This document shows, in pieces, positions 50,721-61,564 of a stretch of DNA of 64,000 nucleotides (position 1 is its first letter; every line of letters begins with the position of its first letter). The stretch spans positions 1 to 64,000 of the forward strand of contig NZ_QVLR01000079.1 of NCBI RefSeq assembly GCF_014822185.1, read 5' to 3'. The DNA comes from Azoarcus sp. Aa7. Lineage in GTDB: Bacteria > Pseudomonadota > Gammaproteobacteria > Burkholderiales > Rhodocyclaceae. The position numbers were made by a program, and so were the translations under genes. The notes under the pieces are model-generated. The model saw only the letters and a program-made list of their open reading frames with translations. It did not search any database and was not told where the DNA came from.

Positions 50721-52412
50721 TCAGGCCGCTTCGAAGTGCTCCAGCATCAGCTGCAGGCTGGCGACGCCGTTGTATTCGTTCGGCGCAAGGCGGAATGCCG
50801 CGCGGATCTGCTGCGGCGCACCCTCGGCAAAGTTGAAGCGGATGCCGTCGAAGCGCACATTGTTCTTCGATAGCTGCAGCTTGAGGTGCTTGTCCTTGAG
50901 CAGGCGCTGGTTGTCGACGCGGAACACGTCGTCGAACAGCGGTGCCGGAAAGCCCTGGCCCCATATGTCCTGTTCGATCAGCCTAGCGGCCTCCAGACTC
51001 ATGTAGGCGGTCTCGAGCGGTCCGTCGGTGTCCAGCGTGCGGGTCAGGTCCGCCGGTTCCACGAGGGACCTGACAGTTTCCTCGAACACGCGCTGGAAGC
51101 GGTCGTAGTCGGTCTCGCGGATCGTCAGGCCCGCCGCCATCGAATGCCCGCCGAAGCGCAGGATCAGATCGGGGTATTGCTTGCTCACCAGATCGAGGGC
51201 GTCGCGCAGATGCAGGTTCTGGATCGAGCGGCCGGAGCCCTTCAGCTGCCCCTCGTCGCCGCGGGCGAAGGCGATCACCGGGCGGTGCAGCCTTTCCTTG
51301 ATCCGGCCGGCGACGATCCCGATCACGCCCTGGTGCCAGTCCGGCTCGAACAGGCTGACGGTGGCGCAATTGCCGGGATCGAAATCCGCCAGGCGCGCGA
51401 GCGCTCCTTCCTGCATATCCTGCTCGATGCTGCGCCGTTCGCGGTTCAGCCGGTCGAGTTCCTGCGCGATGTTGAGCGCCCGGCCCATGTCGTCGGTGAT
51501 CAGGCACTCGATGCCGAGGCTCATGTCCGACAGGCGCCCGGCGGCGTTCAGGCGCGGGCCGAGCCCGAACCCCATGTCGAAGGTGCTCGCGCGCAATGCG
51601 TCGCGGCCGGCGACGGAGAACAGCGCGCGGATGCCGGGCTGCATGCGGTCGGCGCGCATCCGCGCGAGGCCTTGCGAGACGAGGATGCGGTTGTTGTGGT
51701 CGAGCTTCACGACGTCCGCGACCGTGCCGAGGGCCACGAGGTCCAGCAGTTCGCCGAGGTTCGGCTCCTGGCGCCCGGCAAACGCGCCGCGCTCGCGCAG
51801 TTCGGCGCGCAGCGCAAGCATGGTGTAGAACATCACGCCGACGCCGGCAAGCGACTTGCTCGGGAAGTCGCAGCCGGGCTGGTTCGGGTTCACGATCACG
51901 TCGGCATCGGGCAGCGTATCGCCCGGCAGGTGGTGATCGGTGATCACCGTCGCCATGCCGTAGCTGCGCGCCGCGGCAACGCCCTCCACGCTGGCGATGC
52001 CGTTGTCGACGGTGATCAGGACGTCGGGCTCCATGCGCGCGGCCAGCTCGACGATGGCGGGCGTCAACCCGTAGCCGTACTCGAAGCGGTTCGGCACCAG
52101 GTAGCCGACGTCCGCGCCGAAGGCCCGCAGGGCGCGCACGCCTACCGCGCACGCCGTTGCGCCGTCGCAGTCGTAGTCGGCGACGATCACCATGCGCGCG
52201 CCGGCTTCGATCGCATCGGCCAGCAGCGCGGCGGCTTCGTGCGCGCCCTTCAGCGCGGCGGGCGGAATCAGGGCCTTGAGCGAGTAGTCGAGTTCTTCGC
52301 GACGGGAGATGCCGCGCGCGGCATAGATGCGGGCGAGCAGCGGATGGGTGCCGGCGTCGATCAGGCGCTGCATGGAGCGGGGTGGAATCGCCCGCGGCTG
52401 GATTCGGGTCAT
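50721..52412 (-). CDS. recJ: Single-stranded-DNA-specific exonuclease RecJ
   Basis: The 563-residue enzyme has the DHH-family motifs VIVADYDCDGATA, ITVDNGI, VITDHHLPGD, NPNQPGCDFPSKSLAGVGV and LVALGTVADVV. The C-terminal DHHA1 domain has LRFGGHSMAAGLTI, and an OB-like end domain follows. It degrades single-stranded DNA 5' to 3' in recombination and mismatch repair. The ATG at 52412 overlaps the stop of the upstream gene (ATGA). The length is normal. Confidence 0.95.
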   Translation of the reverse strand: MTRIQPRAIPPRSMQRLIDAGTHPLLARIYAARGISRREELDYSLKALIPPAALKGAHEAAALLADAIEAGARMVIVADYDCDGATACAVGVRALRAFGADVGYLVPNRFEYGYGLTPAIVELAARMEPDVLITVDNGIASVEGVAAARSYGMATVITDHHLPGDTLPDADVIVNPNQPGCDFPSKSLAGVGVMFYTMLALRAELRERGAFAGRQEPNLGELLDLVALGTVADVVKLDHNNRILVSQGLARMRADRMQPGIRALFSVAGRDALRASTFDMGFGLGPRLNAAGRLSDMSLGIECLITDDMGRALNIAQELDRLNRERRSIEQDMQEGALARLADFDPGNCATVSLFEPDWHQGVIGIVAGRIKERLHRPVIAFARGDEGQLKGSGRSIQNLHLRDALDLVSKQYPDLILRFGGHSMAAGLTIRETDYDRFQRVFEETVRSLVEPADLTRTLDTDGPLETAYMSLEAARLIEQDIWGQGFPAPLFDDVFRVDNQRLLKDKHLKLQLSKNNVRFDGIRFNFAEGAPQQIRAAFRLAPNEYNGVASLQLMLEHFEAA

Positions 52413-53473
52413 CGTGTGCCTGAGTGGTGTGGGGGGCTGGCGTCGGCAGGCGCGATCGACTTCAGCAGCGTGTCCAGCGGCAGGGGTTTGCGCCAGAACT
52501 TCCATGTATCGGCGGCGCGCACCTCGAGGTCGAGCGTCCCGCGGTCGCCCGGCGCCGTGATCTTCAGCACCCGCAGGCGCTTGCAGCGCAGGGCCGCCGC
52601 GAGTGGCGCGAACCAGGTGTGTTCGAGCCTCGCGAGCCGGGTTCTCCAGTTGTCGATGTCGAGATGGAGCGCAGGCAACAGCAGATCCTCGAGCACGACC
52701 AGCGAGTCACCGTCCAGGGCCTTGGCGCAATCGGGCGCGGCGACAGTGCGGCCCGCGGCGAGCGCGAAGCCGCGCATCAGCGGATCGTCCGCCTGGATGG
52801 CGCGCGCGGCCGACTGCGCCGCGGGGCGCGGCATGCCGGCCCCCCATAACCAGAGGCTGTTCGCCGGCCGGTGACCGGCGGCCTCGCGCGCCTGATTGAC
52901 CGGATGGTTGTGCAGCATGACCTGCAGCTCGTTGATCGTGCGCTGCCACAGGCGGGCGTCCTCGCCTTCCGGAAGGAAATCGCGCACCGGGCGGCCGACC
53001 ACGTCGTGCAGGGGAAAGAAGCGTGCGCGGGCCGGAGCCGCGAGGCGCAGGTACCAGCGGTTCGGCGTGGCGGCCTCGAAGGTTCCGAGGTCGCCGAAGG
53101 TGTCGTTCAGGGCCGCGACGAGCGCCGCGACCTCCTCCGGCCGGAACTCGTCCGCCGGAAATTCGCTGAGCAACAGGTGCTCGCGCGCGAACGAGAGGCT
53201 GACCGGGTCCGCGCACAGCCAGTCCGCGCCGGCGGCAGGGACGGGCAGGGCGGGTTCGCCGAGCCTGCGCAAGGCGGCGAGCGGAAGCGCTCCCGCCTCG
53301 TCGGGGTAGCCCATCAGTCGCGCGAGCTGCGCGTCGAGCGGTTCGAAGGGCGCGAAGCTGCGTCTTCCCTGGCCGAGCAGCCACGCGAGCGAAGTCAGTT
53401 CGAGGCGCGAGGCGGGGCCGAGGGCGGAGACCGCCGGCCAGATCAGGCCGGGGACGACAAGATGAATCTGCAT
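52409..53473 (-). CDS. Conserved protein of unknown function coupled to recJ
   Basis: The 354-residue product starts MQIHLVVPGLIWP and has no obvious catalytic signature. Recognisable parts are RWYLRLAAPARARFFPLHDVVGRPVRDFLPEG, MLHNHPVNQAREAAGHRPANSLWLWGAG and ITAPGDRGTLDLEVRAADTWKFWRKPLPLD. It resembles a betaproteobacterial family often labelled 'phosphoglycerate mutase-like' (COG4255-like), because its start and end recall cofactor-independent phosphoglycerate mutase. Key metal ligands of that enzyme are not evident. Overlap with recJ (ATGA) shows co-translation. Confidence 0.65.
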   Translation of the reverse strand: MQIHLVVPGLIWPAVSALGPASRLELTSLAWLLGQGRRSFAPFEPLDAQLARLMGYPDEAGALPLAALRRLGEPALPVPAAGADWLCADPVSLSFAREHLLLSEFPADEFRPEEVAALVAALNDTFGDLGTFEAATPNRWYLRLAAPARARFFPLHDVVGRPVRDFLPEGEDARLWQRTINELQVMLHNHPVNQAREAAGHRPANSLWLWGAGMPRPAAQSAARAIQADDPLMRGFALAAGRTVAAPDCAKALDGDSLVVLEDLLLPALHLDIDNWRTRLARLEHTWFAPLAAALRCKRLRVLKITAPGDRGTLDLEVRAADTWKFWRKPLPLDTLLKSIAPADASPPHHSGTR

Positions 53474-53571
53474 GGGGCGCCGGGTGAAATTCCGCGGCGG
53501 AGTCTAGCATACCGGCCCGCCCGGCCCGAGCGCGGAACGCCGGGCGCGGGCGGATTTCGCCATTGTGGCCC

Positions 53572-53835
53572 TTATGCCTTCTTCGCCCAGGCGATGCAGT
53601 AGCCGTTCGGCGAGATCTCGGTGTCGTTGGGGAAGACCTTACAGCCGCCCGGGGCGGTCGGCGACGCACCCGGAACGAACAGGTTGCAGTCCGCGCATTT
53701 CTTGTCGCCTTCGGGTGTGTCCTTGTATTTCATCGAGGTGCGGATGCCGTCGTTTTTCGCAGCCAAGGCGACGATCGGGATCATTGCGAGGGTCATGCCA
53801 CCCATCTTCAGCATGTTGCGGCGAGACTGATTCAT
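53572..53835 (-). CDS. High-potential iron-sulphur protein (HiPIP)
   Basis: The 87-residue precursor has a twin-arginine-type start (SRRNMLKMGGMTLAMIPIVALAA). The mature part carries four Cys in HiPIP spacing, CADCNLF, GGCKVF and NGYCIAW, that bind one [4Fe-4S] cluster. It is a small periplasmic electron carrier, exported folded through Tat, that can replace cytochrome c in some respiratory or photosynthetic chains. It stands alone with its own strong promoter. Confidence 0.93.
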   Translation of the reverse strand: MNQSRRNMLKMGGMTLAMIPIVALAAKNDGIRTSMKYKDTPEGDKKCADCNLFVPGASPTAPGGCKVFPNDTEISPNGYCIAWAKKA

Positions 53836-53874
53836 CGGACTCTCCTGTTTTCTGGCCCACGTCGGGCGACAGCT

Positions 53875-53903
53875 ATTATCCGTATGGAATTCTAATATTC
53901 CAA
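53875..53903 (-). promoter_or_regulatory. HiPIP promoter with overlapping inverted repeat
   Basis: On the minus strand TTGGAA (53903-53898) and GATAAT (53880-53875) are 17 bases apart. TGGAATTCTAATATTCCA (53885-53902), with perfect 6 bp arms, overlaps the -35 and spacer and could be a repressor site. An AT-rich stretch lies upstream. Confidence 0.6.
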
Positions 53904-53979
53904 TAGAATTTTATGGAGGGCCCGGCGGCTGCGTGCGGTGCTTCGCTATTGCCCGGGTGAGCGGCCCCGAAAATGATCC

Positions 53980-54018
53980 GGGCGCCCCGGAACCATCACT
54001 GATGGCCTCGGGGCGCCC
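53980..54018 (-). terminator. Hairpin downstream of the universal stress gene
   Basis: GGGCGCCCCG and CGGGGCGCCC pair perfectly over 10 bp with a 19-base loop. It lies 45 bases past the stop of the universal stress protein. No T-tract is present. Confidence 0.45.
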
Positions 54019-54063
54019 GTCCATGGGTGGAATCGCGGATGCCCTGGTGGCATCCGGTCCGGC

Positions 54064-54531
54064 TTATTTTCCGCGCACGAGTACCAGCGACGTAGTGGCG
54101 AGGCGAACCAGATCCTCGGCCACGTTGCCGACGAACAAGCGCGCGAAGCCGCGGCGTCCGTGCGTTCCGGCGACGATCACGTCCGCCTGCCAGGCGGTCG
54201 CGCCTTCGACGATCCACTCGGCGACGCGCCTGTGCGCGAGTTCGATCTTGTCCTCGCTTTCGAGCAGTGCGGTATCGGCCTGCACGCCCGCGTCGGCGGC
54301 CTTCTTCGCTGCCGCGTCGAGCAGGGCGGTGCCGGCCTTCCGCATGGCGTCCTCGACCTGGGCGACGTCCAGAATCGCCTCCAGGCCCACGGTGCTGCGG
54401 ACGGGCGCCTCGTCGGCGACGTGCACGATGCGCAGGGCGGCGCCCAGAGCCTTGGCGAGCGTGATCGCTTCGTCCAGGGCGGCGTTGGAGGTCGCGCTGT
54501 CATCGACCGCGACCAGAATCCTCTTGTACAT
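54064..54531 (-). CDS. Universal stress protein (UspA family)
   Basis: The 155-residue protein starts MYKRILVAVDDSATSNAALDEAITLAK. It ends with the ATP-binding motif VIVAGTHGRRGFARLFVGNVAEDLVRLATTSLVLVRG (G-2x-G-9x-G-S/T), typical of single-domain UspA-like proteins that bind ATP. The ATG at 54531 is the conserved start; the frame continues upstream without homology. It lies 88 bases after the lactate permease stop and may be read from the same transcript or its own. Confidence 0.9.
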   Translation of the reverse strand: MYKRILVAVDDSATSNAALDEAITLAKALGAALRIVHVADEAPVRSTVGLEAILDVAQVEDAMRKAGTALLDAAAKKAADAGVQADTALLESEDKIELAHRRVAEWIVEGATAWQADVIVAGTHGRRGFARLFVGNVAEDLVRLATTSLVLVRGK

Positions 54532-54619
54532 GTGATGCTCCGATGAATACGGGATGATTGGTTTTCGCGAAGGGGCCGGCACCGTCCGCGAACGGGGCGC
54601 CGGCCACAGTTCCCGGCCT

Positions 54620-56299
<1,680 letters not shown>

Positions 56300-56372
56300 G
56301 TCGTGTGCCCCCTTTAATTGTTTGAAGGACCGTGAACCGAATTCCCGGTGCGGATCGAACGATACGAAGAAG

Positions 56373-56383
56373 TTGTCAGACAA
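56373..56383. promoter_or_regulatory. LldR/FadR-type operator candidate
   Basis: TTGTCAGACAA is a perfect odd palindrome that fits TNGTNNNACNA, the pattern reported for GntR-family lactate regulators of the LldR type. It lies about 75-85 bases upstream of the lactate permease start. Confidence 0.45.
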
Positions 56384-56550
56384 GCTACGGGGGTATTCCC
56401 TGTTCGGGGAAACCCGTACGGAACGTCCATTTGCGCCGGCCCGGTCCTGGCAGGCACGCCGGTCGCGGGACGCGCAAACTCCCAATTCCCCGGCGCAAAG
56501 GGCACAATGCCGGGTTTCCCGATAAATGCTGGCGGTTTCCGCCCGAAGCA

Positions 56551-57804
56551 ATGCGATACGAATTACTGGTTGGACTGCGTTACACCCGGTCGCGAAAACG
56601 CGCCCAGGGTCGCAATCGCTTCATTTCCTTCATCTCGCTCGTGTCGATGTTGGGCACGGGCTTGGGCGTCGCGGCGCTGATCGTCGTGCTGTCCGTGATG
56701 AACGGTTTCCAGGATGAATTGCGCACGCGCATTCTCGGTGTCGCCTCGCATATCCAGATCTCCGGCCCCGGCGGAGAACTCGAGTCGTGGCAGCAGGTGG
56801 CCGATGAGGCGAGCCGCCATCCGGATGTGCGGGCGGCGGCTCCCTATGTTCAGGAGCAGGGCATGCTGTCCTTCGACCAGGTGGTGCGCGGCACGCTCGT
56901 GCGCGGCGTGCTGCCGGATGCCGAGGACAAGGTGGCGGACTTCGCGCGCCACATGCGCGCGGGCCGTTTCGACGCGCTGCAACCGGGGCGCTTCGGCATC
57001 ATCCTCGGGCGCGATCTGGCCTTCGCGCTGCGGGTGCAGGTCGGCGACAAGGTGACCCTCATCGCCCCGCAGGGGCTCGTGACGCCGGCCGCAGTGCTGC
57101 CGCGGGTCAAACAGTTCGAAGTGGTCGGCATCTTCGAGGCCGGCATGTACGAATACGATTCGGGATTGGCGCTCGTGCACATGCAGGACGCGCAGGTCCT
57201 GTACCGGCTGGACGAGCGCGTGAGCGGCGTGCGTCTCAAGCTCGACGACCTCTTCGCCGCGCCGCGCGTGGCGCTGGAGCTGGTCGGATCGCTGGAATCC
57301 GACCTCGCCGTCAGCGACTGGACGCGCAGCCACGCCAACTTCTTCCGGGCGGTGGCGCTGGAGAAGACGATGATGACGATCATCCTCTTCCTGATCGTCG
57401 CAGTCGCGGCCTTCAACATCGTCTCGACGCTGGTGATGGCGGTGCAGGAAAAGTACGCGGACATCGCCATCCTGCGCACGCTGGGCGCGAGCCCGGGTTC
57501 GATCATGGCGATCTTCGTGCTGCAGGGCGCGATCATCGGGCTCGTGGGCCTTGCGGGCGGCGTGATCGGCGGGCTGCTGCTGGCCAACAACCTCGACGTG
57601 ATCATTCCGGCGCTCGAGACGCTCACCGGCGCGACGCTGTGGAACAAGGAAATCTACTACATCAGCGAGTTGCCGTCGAAGGTGCTGCCGTCGGACGTCG
57701 TCACCATCGTGTCGGTGTCCTTCGTCCTGACCCTGGTGGCGACCCTGTATCCGAGCTGGCGTGCGAGCCGCGTGAATCCTGCCGAGGCGCTGCGCTATGA
57801 GTGA
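56551..57804 (+). CDS. lolC: LolC/E-type lipoprotein-releasing permease (possibly LolF)
   Basis: The 417-residue permease starts [17 protein letters not shown] and has [43 protein letters not shown] (first helix). A large periplasmic domain (about 50-265) and three C-terminal helices follow, with [20 protein letters not shown]. It extracts mature lipoproteins from the inner membrane for LolA. No second LolC/E gene is next to it, so it may act as a homodimer (LolF). It overlaps lolD by 8 bp. Confidence 0.9.
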   Translation: MRYELLVGLRYTRSRKRAQGRNRFISFISLVSMLGTGLGVAALIVVLSVMNGFQDELRTRILGVASHIQISGPGGELESWQQVADEASRHPDVRAAAPYVQEQGMLSFDQVVRGTLVRGVLPDAEDKVADFARHMRAGRFDALQPGRFGIILGRDLAFALRVQVGDKVTLIAPQGLVTPAAVLPRVKQFEVVGIFEAGMYEYDSGLALVHMQDAQVLYRLDERVSGVRLKLDDLFAAPRVALELVGSLESDLAVSDWTRSHANFFRAVALEKTMMTIILFLIVAVAAFNIVSTLVMAVQEKYADIAILRTLGASPGSIMAIFVLQGAIIGLVGLAGGVIGGLLLANNLDVIIPALETLTGATLWNKEIYYISELPSKVLPSDVVTIVSVSFVLTLVATLYPSWRASRVNPAEALRYE

Positions 57805-58483
57805 GCCGATGAACGATAGCGTACTGGCCTGCCGCGGCCTGTCCAAGAGTTTCCGCGAGGGCGCCGATGCCGTGCGGGTGCTGCACGACGTGACGCTGGA
57901 GGTGAAGCGCGGCGAGCGGCTGTCCATCGTCGGGGCGTCCGGTTCGGGCAAGAGCACCCTGCTGCACTTGTTGGGCGGGCTGGACGTGCCGGGCGCGGGC
58001 TCCGTCGAGCTGATGGGGCGCGAGTTCTCGCACATGTCGGATGCCGAGCGGGGCGAGGCACGCAACGAAAGGCTGGGCTTCGTGTACCAGTTCCATCATC
58101 TGCTGCCGGAGTTCTCGGCCCTCGAGAACGTCGCCATGCCGCTCTACATCCGGCGTCTCGACCGGGCCGAGGCGGAAGCGCGCGCGGAGGGCATGCTCAA
58201 GGAGGTCGGGCTCGGTCACCGCCTCGACCACGCGCCGGGCGAACTCTCCGGGGGCGAGCGCCAGCGCGCCGCGATCGCGCGTGCGCTGGTGACGCAGCCG
58301 GCCTGCGTGCTCGCAGACGAGCCGACCGGCAACCTCGACCGCAAGACCGCCGAGGTGATCTTCGACCTGATGCTGAGCCTCAACGAGCGGCACGCAACCA
58401 GCTTCGTCATCGTCACGCACGACGAGGGGCTCGCGCGCCGCACGCAGCGCACCCTGCGTCTCGAGGACGGGCGCCTGCTCTGA
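57797..58483 (+). CDS. lolD: LolD, lipoprotein-releasing ATPase
   Basis: The 228-residue ATPase has Walker [10 protein letters not shown] followed by LLHLLGGLD, the LolD-specific [22 protein letters not shown] (the LolD motif that contacts LolC/E), signature [15 protein letters not shown] and Walker [13 protein letters not shown]. It powers lipoprotein release. The overlap with the permease gene gives a coupled pair. Confidence 0.95.
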   Translation: MSEPMNDSVLACRGLSKSFREGADAVRVLHDVTLEVKRGERLSIVGASGSGKSTLLHLLGGLDVPGAGSVELMGREFSHMSDAERGEARNERLGFVYQFHHLLPEFSALENVAMPLYIRRLDRAEAEARAEGMLKEVGLGHRLDHAPGELSGGERQRAAIARALVTQPACVLADEPTGNLDRKTAEVIFDLMLSLNERHATSFVIVTHDEGLARRTQRTLRLEDGRLL

Positions 58484-58513
58484 AACGGAGCGCTGCGTTC
58501 CCGAACCGCGCGC

Positions 58514-59062
58514 TCAGGATTCGCAGTTGCGCCGCGCGCGGCGGCCATGCCATGCACGGATCAGCCATAGCCGCCAGGCTGCCTTGACGCCGATGTAACC
58601 CGCCAGGGAGAAGATCGCCGCGAGCAGGATCAGCCCCAGCGCCAACGGCTTGCCCAGTCCGACCATCCAGCCGGTCAGTTCGCCGAGCCACTGGGCGAAC
58701 TGCAGCTCCCCCATGTCCGGCGGCTTCACGAAGCCATTGGTACTCATGCCCATCACGCGACTGCCCAGACCGTACGCGAGCACGTAGAGCGGCACGATGG
58801 TGAGCGGGTTCGAATACAGCGTGGTCACCACCGCGAGCGGCAGATTGACGCGAAACAGCACGCATCCGGCCGCAGCGGCGAGTGCCTGGAAGGGGCCGGG
58901 AATCAGTCCGCAGAACAGGCCCAGCGCGATCGCCCCCGCCGCCGAGTGGCGGTTCAGGTGCCACAGGCGCGGGTGGAGCAGGGTGTTGGCGAACGGGCGC
59001 AGCCAGCGGTTGTTGTGTACCGACTCGTGATTCGGCAGGAAACGCTTGATCGTCTTGCGCAT
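58514..59062 (-). CDS. DUF2062 inner-membrane protein
   Basis: The 182-residue protein has a basic N-terminus (MRKTIKRFLPNHESVHNNRWLRPF) and AGAIALGLFCGLIPGPFQALAAAAGCVLFRVNLPLAVVTTLYSNPLTIVPLYVLAYGLG, which is the DUF2062 core. Three to four membrane helices are present. The function is unknown; DUF2062 domains also occur next to lipid or glycan enzymes. It is convergent with lolD and divergent from comEC. Confidence 0.85.
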   Translation of the reverse strand: MRKTIKRFLPNHESVHNNRWLRPFANTLLHPRLWHLNRHSAAGAIALGLFCGLIPGPFQALAAAAGCVLFRVNLPLAVVTTLYSNPLTIVPLYVLAYGLGSRVMGMSTNGFVKPPDMGELQFAQWLGELTGWMVGLGKPLALGLILLAAIFSLAGYIGVKAAWRLWLIRAWHGRRARRNCES

Positions 59063-59165
59063 TCTGAGTGTGGGGTCGTAGTCCTGCTAATCTGTTGCGT
59101 GTCGGAGCGGTCGGGGCCGCCTTCGCGCTTGTCCGCAATTCGTTCCGCGGGCATGATTCCGGCGT

Positions 59166-61511
59166 ATGCAAATTGCAATATTCGTGTTCGCGGCCGGTGT
59201 CTGGGGTGGGCAATACCAGACGCAGCTGCCCTCGCATGCATGGCTCGCCGTTCTTTCGAGCGGTTTGACCGTCGCCGGTGCCGCCGCGTTTCAATGGTAC
59301 AAGTCGGGCGTGGTGCGCGCGAACCTGTTTCGTGCGCTGGTCCTCGCGATCGCGCTGGGTGCCGGGTTCGGTTGGTCGACCTGGCGTGCGGCATGGCGGA
59401 TTGCCGACGAACTGCCCAGGGCGCTCGAAGCGCGGGACGTCGAACTCACCGGCATCGTCGCGGAGTTACCTGAGCCCGGCGGGCAGGGGGTGCGCTTCGT
59501 CTTCCAGGTCGAGAAGGCCTCTGCCGCGGTGCCGGAACGCGTGCTCCTGTCATGGTACGCGGCCGAGCGGGGCGGAGGCGCTGCCGCCGTGCCGGCCCTG
59601 CGGCCAGGCGAACGCTGGCAGTTCACGGTCCGGCTCAAGCGGCCCCACGGACTTGCGAATCCGGAGCTTTTCGATTATGAGGCGGCACTGCTCGAACGCG
59701 GCATTCGCGCCACCGGCAGCGTGCGTCCGTCTCCGCCACCGGTTCGCGTCGATGATTTCGTCGTGCGCCCGGCAACGCTCGTGCATCGCCTGCGCGACGC
59801 GATCCGCACGCGTTTCCTGGCTGCGCTGCCGGGAGCCGACTACGCCGGGGTGCTCGTCGCATTGGCCGTAGGGGACCAGCGTGCCATTCCCGACGAGCAG
59901 TGGACGGTCTTCCGCAACACGGGCATCAGCCATCTCATCAGCATCTCCGGACTGCACGTGTCGATGGTCGGGCTGCTCGTGGGCTGGCTGGCCGGCAAGG
60001 CATGGCGCCGGTCGCAGCGGCGGATGTTGCGGGTGCCGGCGATGAAGGTGGCTGCGGCGACCGGGCTCGTCGCGGCCGCCGTCTACGCGGTGCTTGCCGG
60101 CATGGGCATCCCGACCCAGCGTTCGCTGATCATGATCGCCGTGGTCGCGATGGCGCTCCTCGGCGGGCGGTCGCCATCCGGCGGCATCGTGCTCGCGCTC
60201 GCCTTGCTGTGCGTGCTGCTGTTCGATCCGTGGGCGGTGCTGGCGGCGGGGTTCTGGCTGTCCTTCGGTGCGGTCGCGATCCTGATGTTCCTGCTCGGCG
60301 GTCGCGTCCGCGCGGCAAAGGGCTGGCGCGCGGCAGTGGCGGGCCAGCTCGGCATCACCCTTGCGATGATCCCGGGGCTGGTCGTCCTGTTCAACGGCTT
60401 CTCGCTGGTTTCCCCGCTCGCCAATGCGCTGGCGATTCCGTTCGTGAGTTTCGTGATCACGCCGCTGACGCTGCTGGCCATCGTCCTGCCCTTCACGGGG
60501 CTGCTGGAACTGGCGCATTGGTTTTTCGGCGTGCTGATGATGTTCCTCGAGTGGCTGTCGGCCTTGCCCTTCGCGATGTGGTCGCAGGCCGCGCCGCCGG
60601 GCGTGCTGGCGGCTGCAGCGGTTGCCGGCGTCGCATGGCTGATGCTCCCGCGCGGCACGCCGGCGCGTGCGGCGGGGGCGCTGGCAATGCTGCCGATGCT
60701 CGCGTGGGTGCCGGATCGGCCCGCGTACGGAACGTTCCGCATGGTCGTGCTGGATGTCGGGCAGGGTACTGCCGTGCACGTCCGCACTGCCCGCCACGAA
60801 CTCATCTACGACACCGGGCCGGCCTACCGCCAGGGCGGCGATGCGGGGATGCGGGTGCTCGTCCCGTATCTCGGCGCTGCCGGTGTCCGGCGGGTCGACC
60901 GTCTCGTCGTATCGCACGACGACCTCGATCATTCTGGCGGCATGGCGTCCGTGCTCGCCGGTGTCGAAGTGGGCGAGGTCATGGCGAACTTCGCAGTTCC
61001 CGCGGACGCGCGGCCGCCACGTGCGACGCGCCCGTGTCTTGCGGGCGACAGCTGGTCGTGGGATGGGGTGGAGTTCCGCATCCTGCATCCCGACGAAAGG
61101 GAACTCGGCAAGACGTCGGACAACGATGCGTCCTGTGTGCTGCGGGTCGCTGCCCCCGGCGGATCGGCCTTGCTCGCGGGCGACATCGAGCGCGGTGCCG
61201 AGCGGCGACTGGTCGCGCAGGCGGGCGAATCCCTCGCGAGTACGGTCGTTATCGTGCCGCATCATGGGAGCCGGTCGTCCTCAGGCGATGCCTTCGTCGC
61301 CGGTGTGGCGCCGCGTGCGGCGATCCATTCGGCGGGCTACCTCAACCAGTTCCATCACCCGCACCCGACCGTGCTGCAGCGCTGGTCGGAGAGCGGGGCG
61401 GCGAACTGGCGCACGGACGAGCAGGGCGCGATCCTCGTCGATGCCGGTGCGCACGGGGTCGAAATCACGTCCTGGCGCGATCTGGCGCGCCGTTACTGGT
61501 ACGGGCGTTAG
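59166..61511 (+). CDS. comEC: ComEC/Rec2 DNA-uptake channel
   Basis: The 781-residue protein has the three expected parts. An N-terminal OB-like domain (DUF4131, about 25-190) comes first, then the Competence membrane domain (about 215-500, SHLISISGLHVSMVGLLVGWLAGK and GMGIPTQRSLIMIAVVAMALLGGR). A metallo-beta-lactamase-like domain follows (about 525-775, LDVGQGTAVHVRT, VSHDDLDHSGG, VPHHGSRSS). It should carry single-stranded DNA through the inner membrane in transformation. All domains look intact. Confidence 0.93.
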   Translation: MQIAIFVFAAGVWGGQYQTQLPSHAWLAVLSSGLTVAGAAAFQWYKSGVVRANLFRALVLAIALGAGFGWSTWRAAWRIADELPRALEARDVELTGIVAELPEPGGQGVRFVFQVEKASAAVPERVLLSWYAAERGGGAAAVPALRPGERWQFTVRLKRPHGLANPELFDYEAALLERGIRATGSVRPSPPPVRVDDFVVRPATLVHRLRDAIRTRFLAALPGADYAGVLVALAVGDQRAIPDEQWTVFRNTGISHLISISGLHVSMVGLLVGWLAGKAWRRSQRRMLRVPAMKVAAATGLVAAAVYAVLAGMGIPTQRSLIMIAVVAMALLGGRSPSGGIVLALALLCVLLFDPWAVLAAGFWLSFGAVAILMFLLGGRVRAAKGWRAAVAGQLGITLAMIPGLVVLFNGFSLVSPLANALAIPFVSFVITPLTLLAIVLPFTGLLELAHWFFGVLMMFLEWLSALPFAMWSQAAPPGVLAAAAVAGVAWLMLPRGTPARAAGALAMLPMLAWVPDRPAYGTFRMVVLDVGQGTAVHVRTARHELIYDTGPAYRQGGDAGMRVLVPYLGAAGVRRVDRLVVSHDDLDHSGGMASVLAGVEVGEVMANFAVPADARPPRATRPCLAGDSWSWDGVEFRILHPDERELGKTSDNDASCVLRVAAPGGSALLAGDIERGAERRLVAQAGESLASTVVIVPHHGSRSSSGDAFVAGVAPRAAIHSAGYLNQFHHPHPTVLQRWSESGAANWRTDEQGAILVDAGAHGVEITSWRDLARRYWYGR

Positions 61512-61564
61512 GCGGTCGTCCTGCTACACTTGGCCACTCACCCGTACTCCAGGATCTCGATTCG

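Noticed and set aside
54532-54619. FNR/ANR box before the universal stress gene
   Set aside because: No TTGAT-N4-ATCAA-like sequence is present in the gap.
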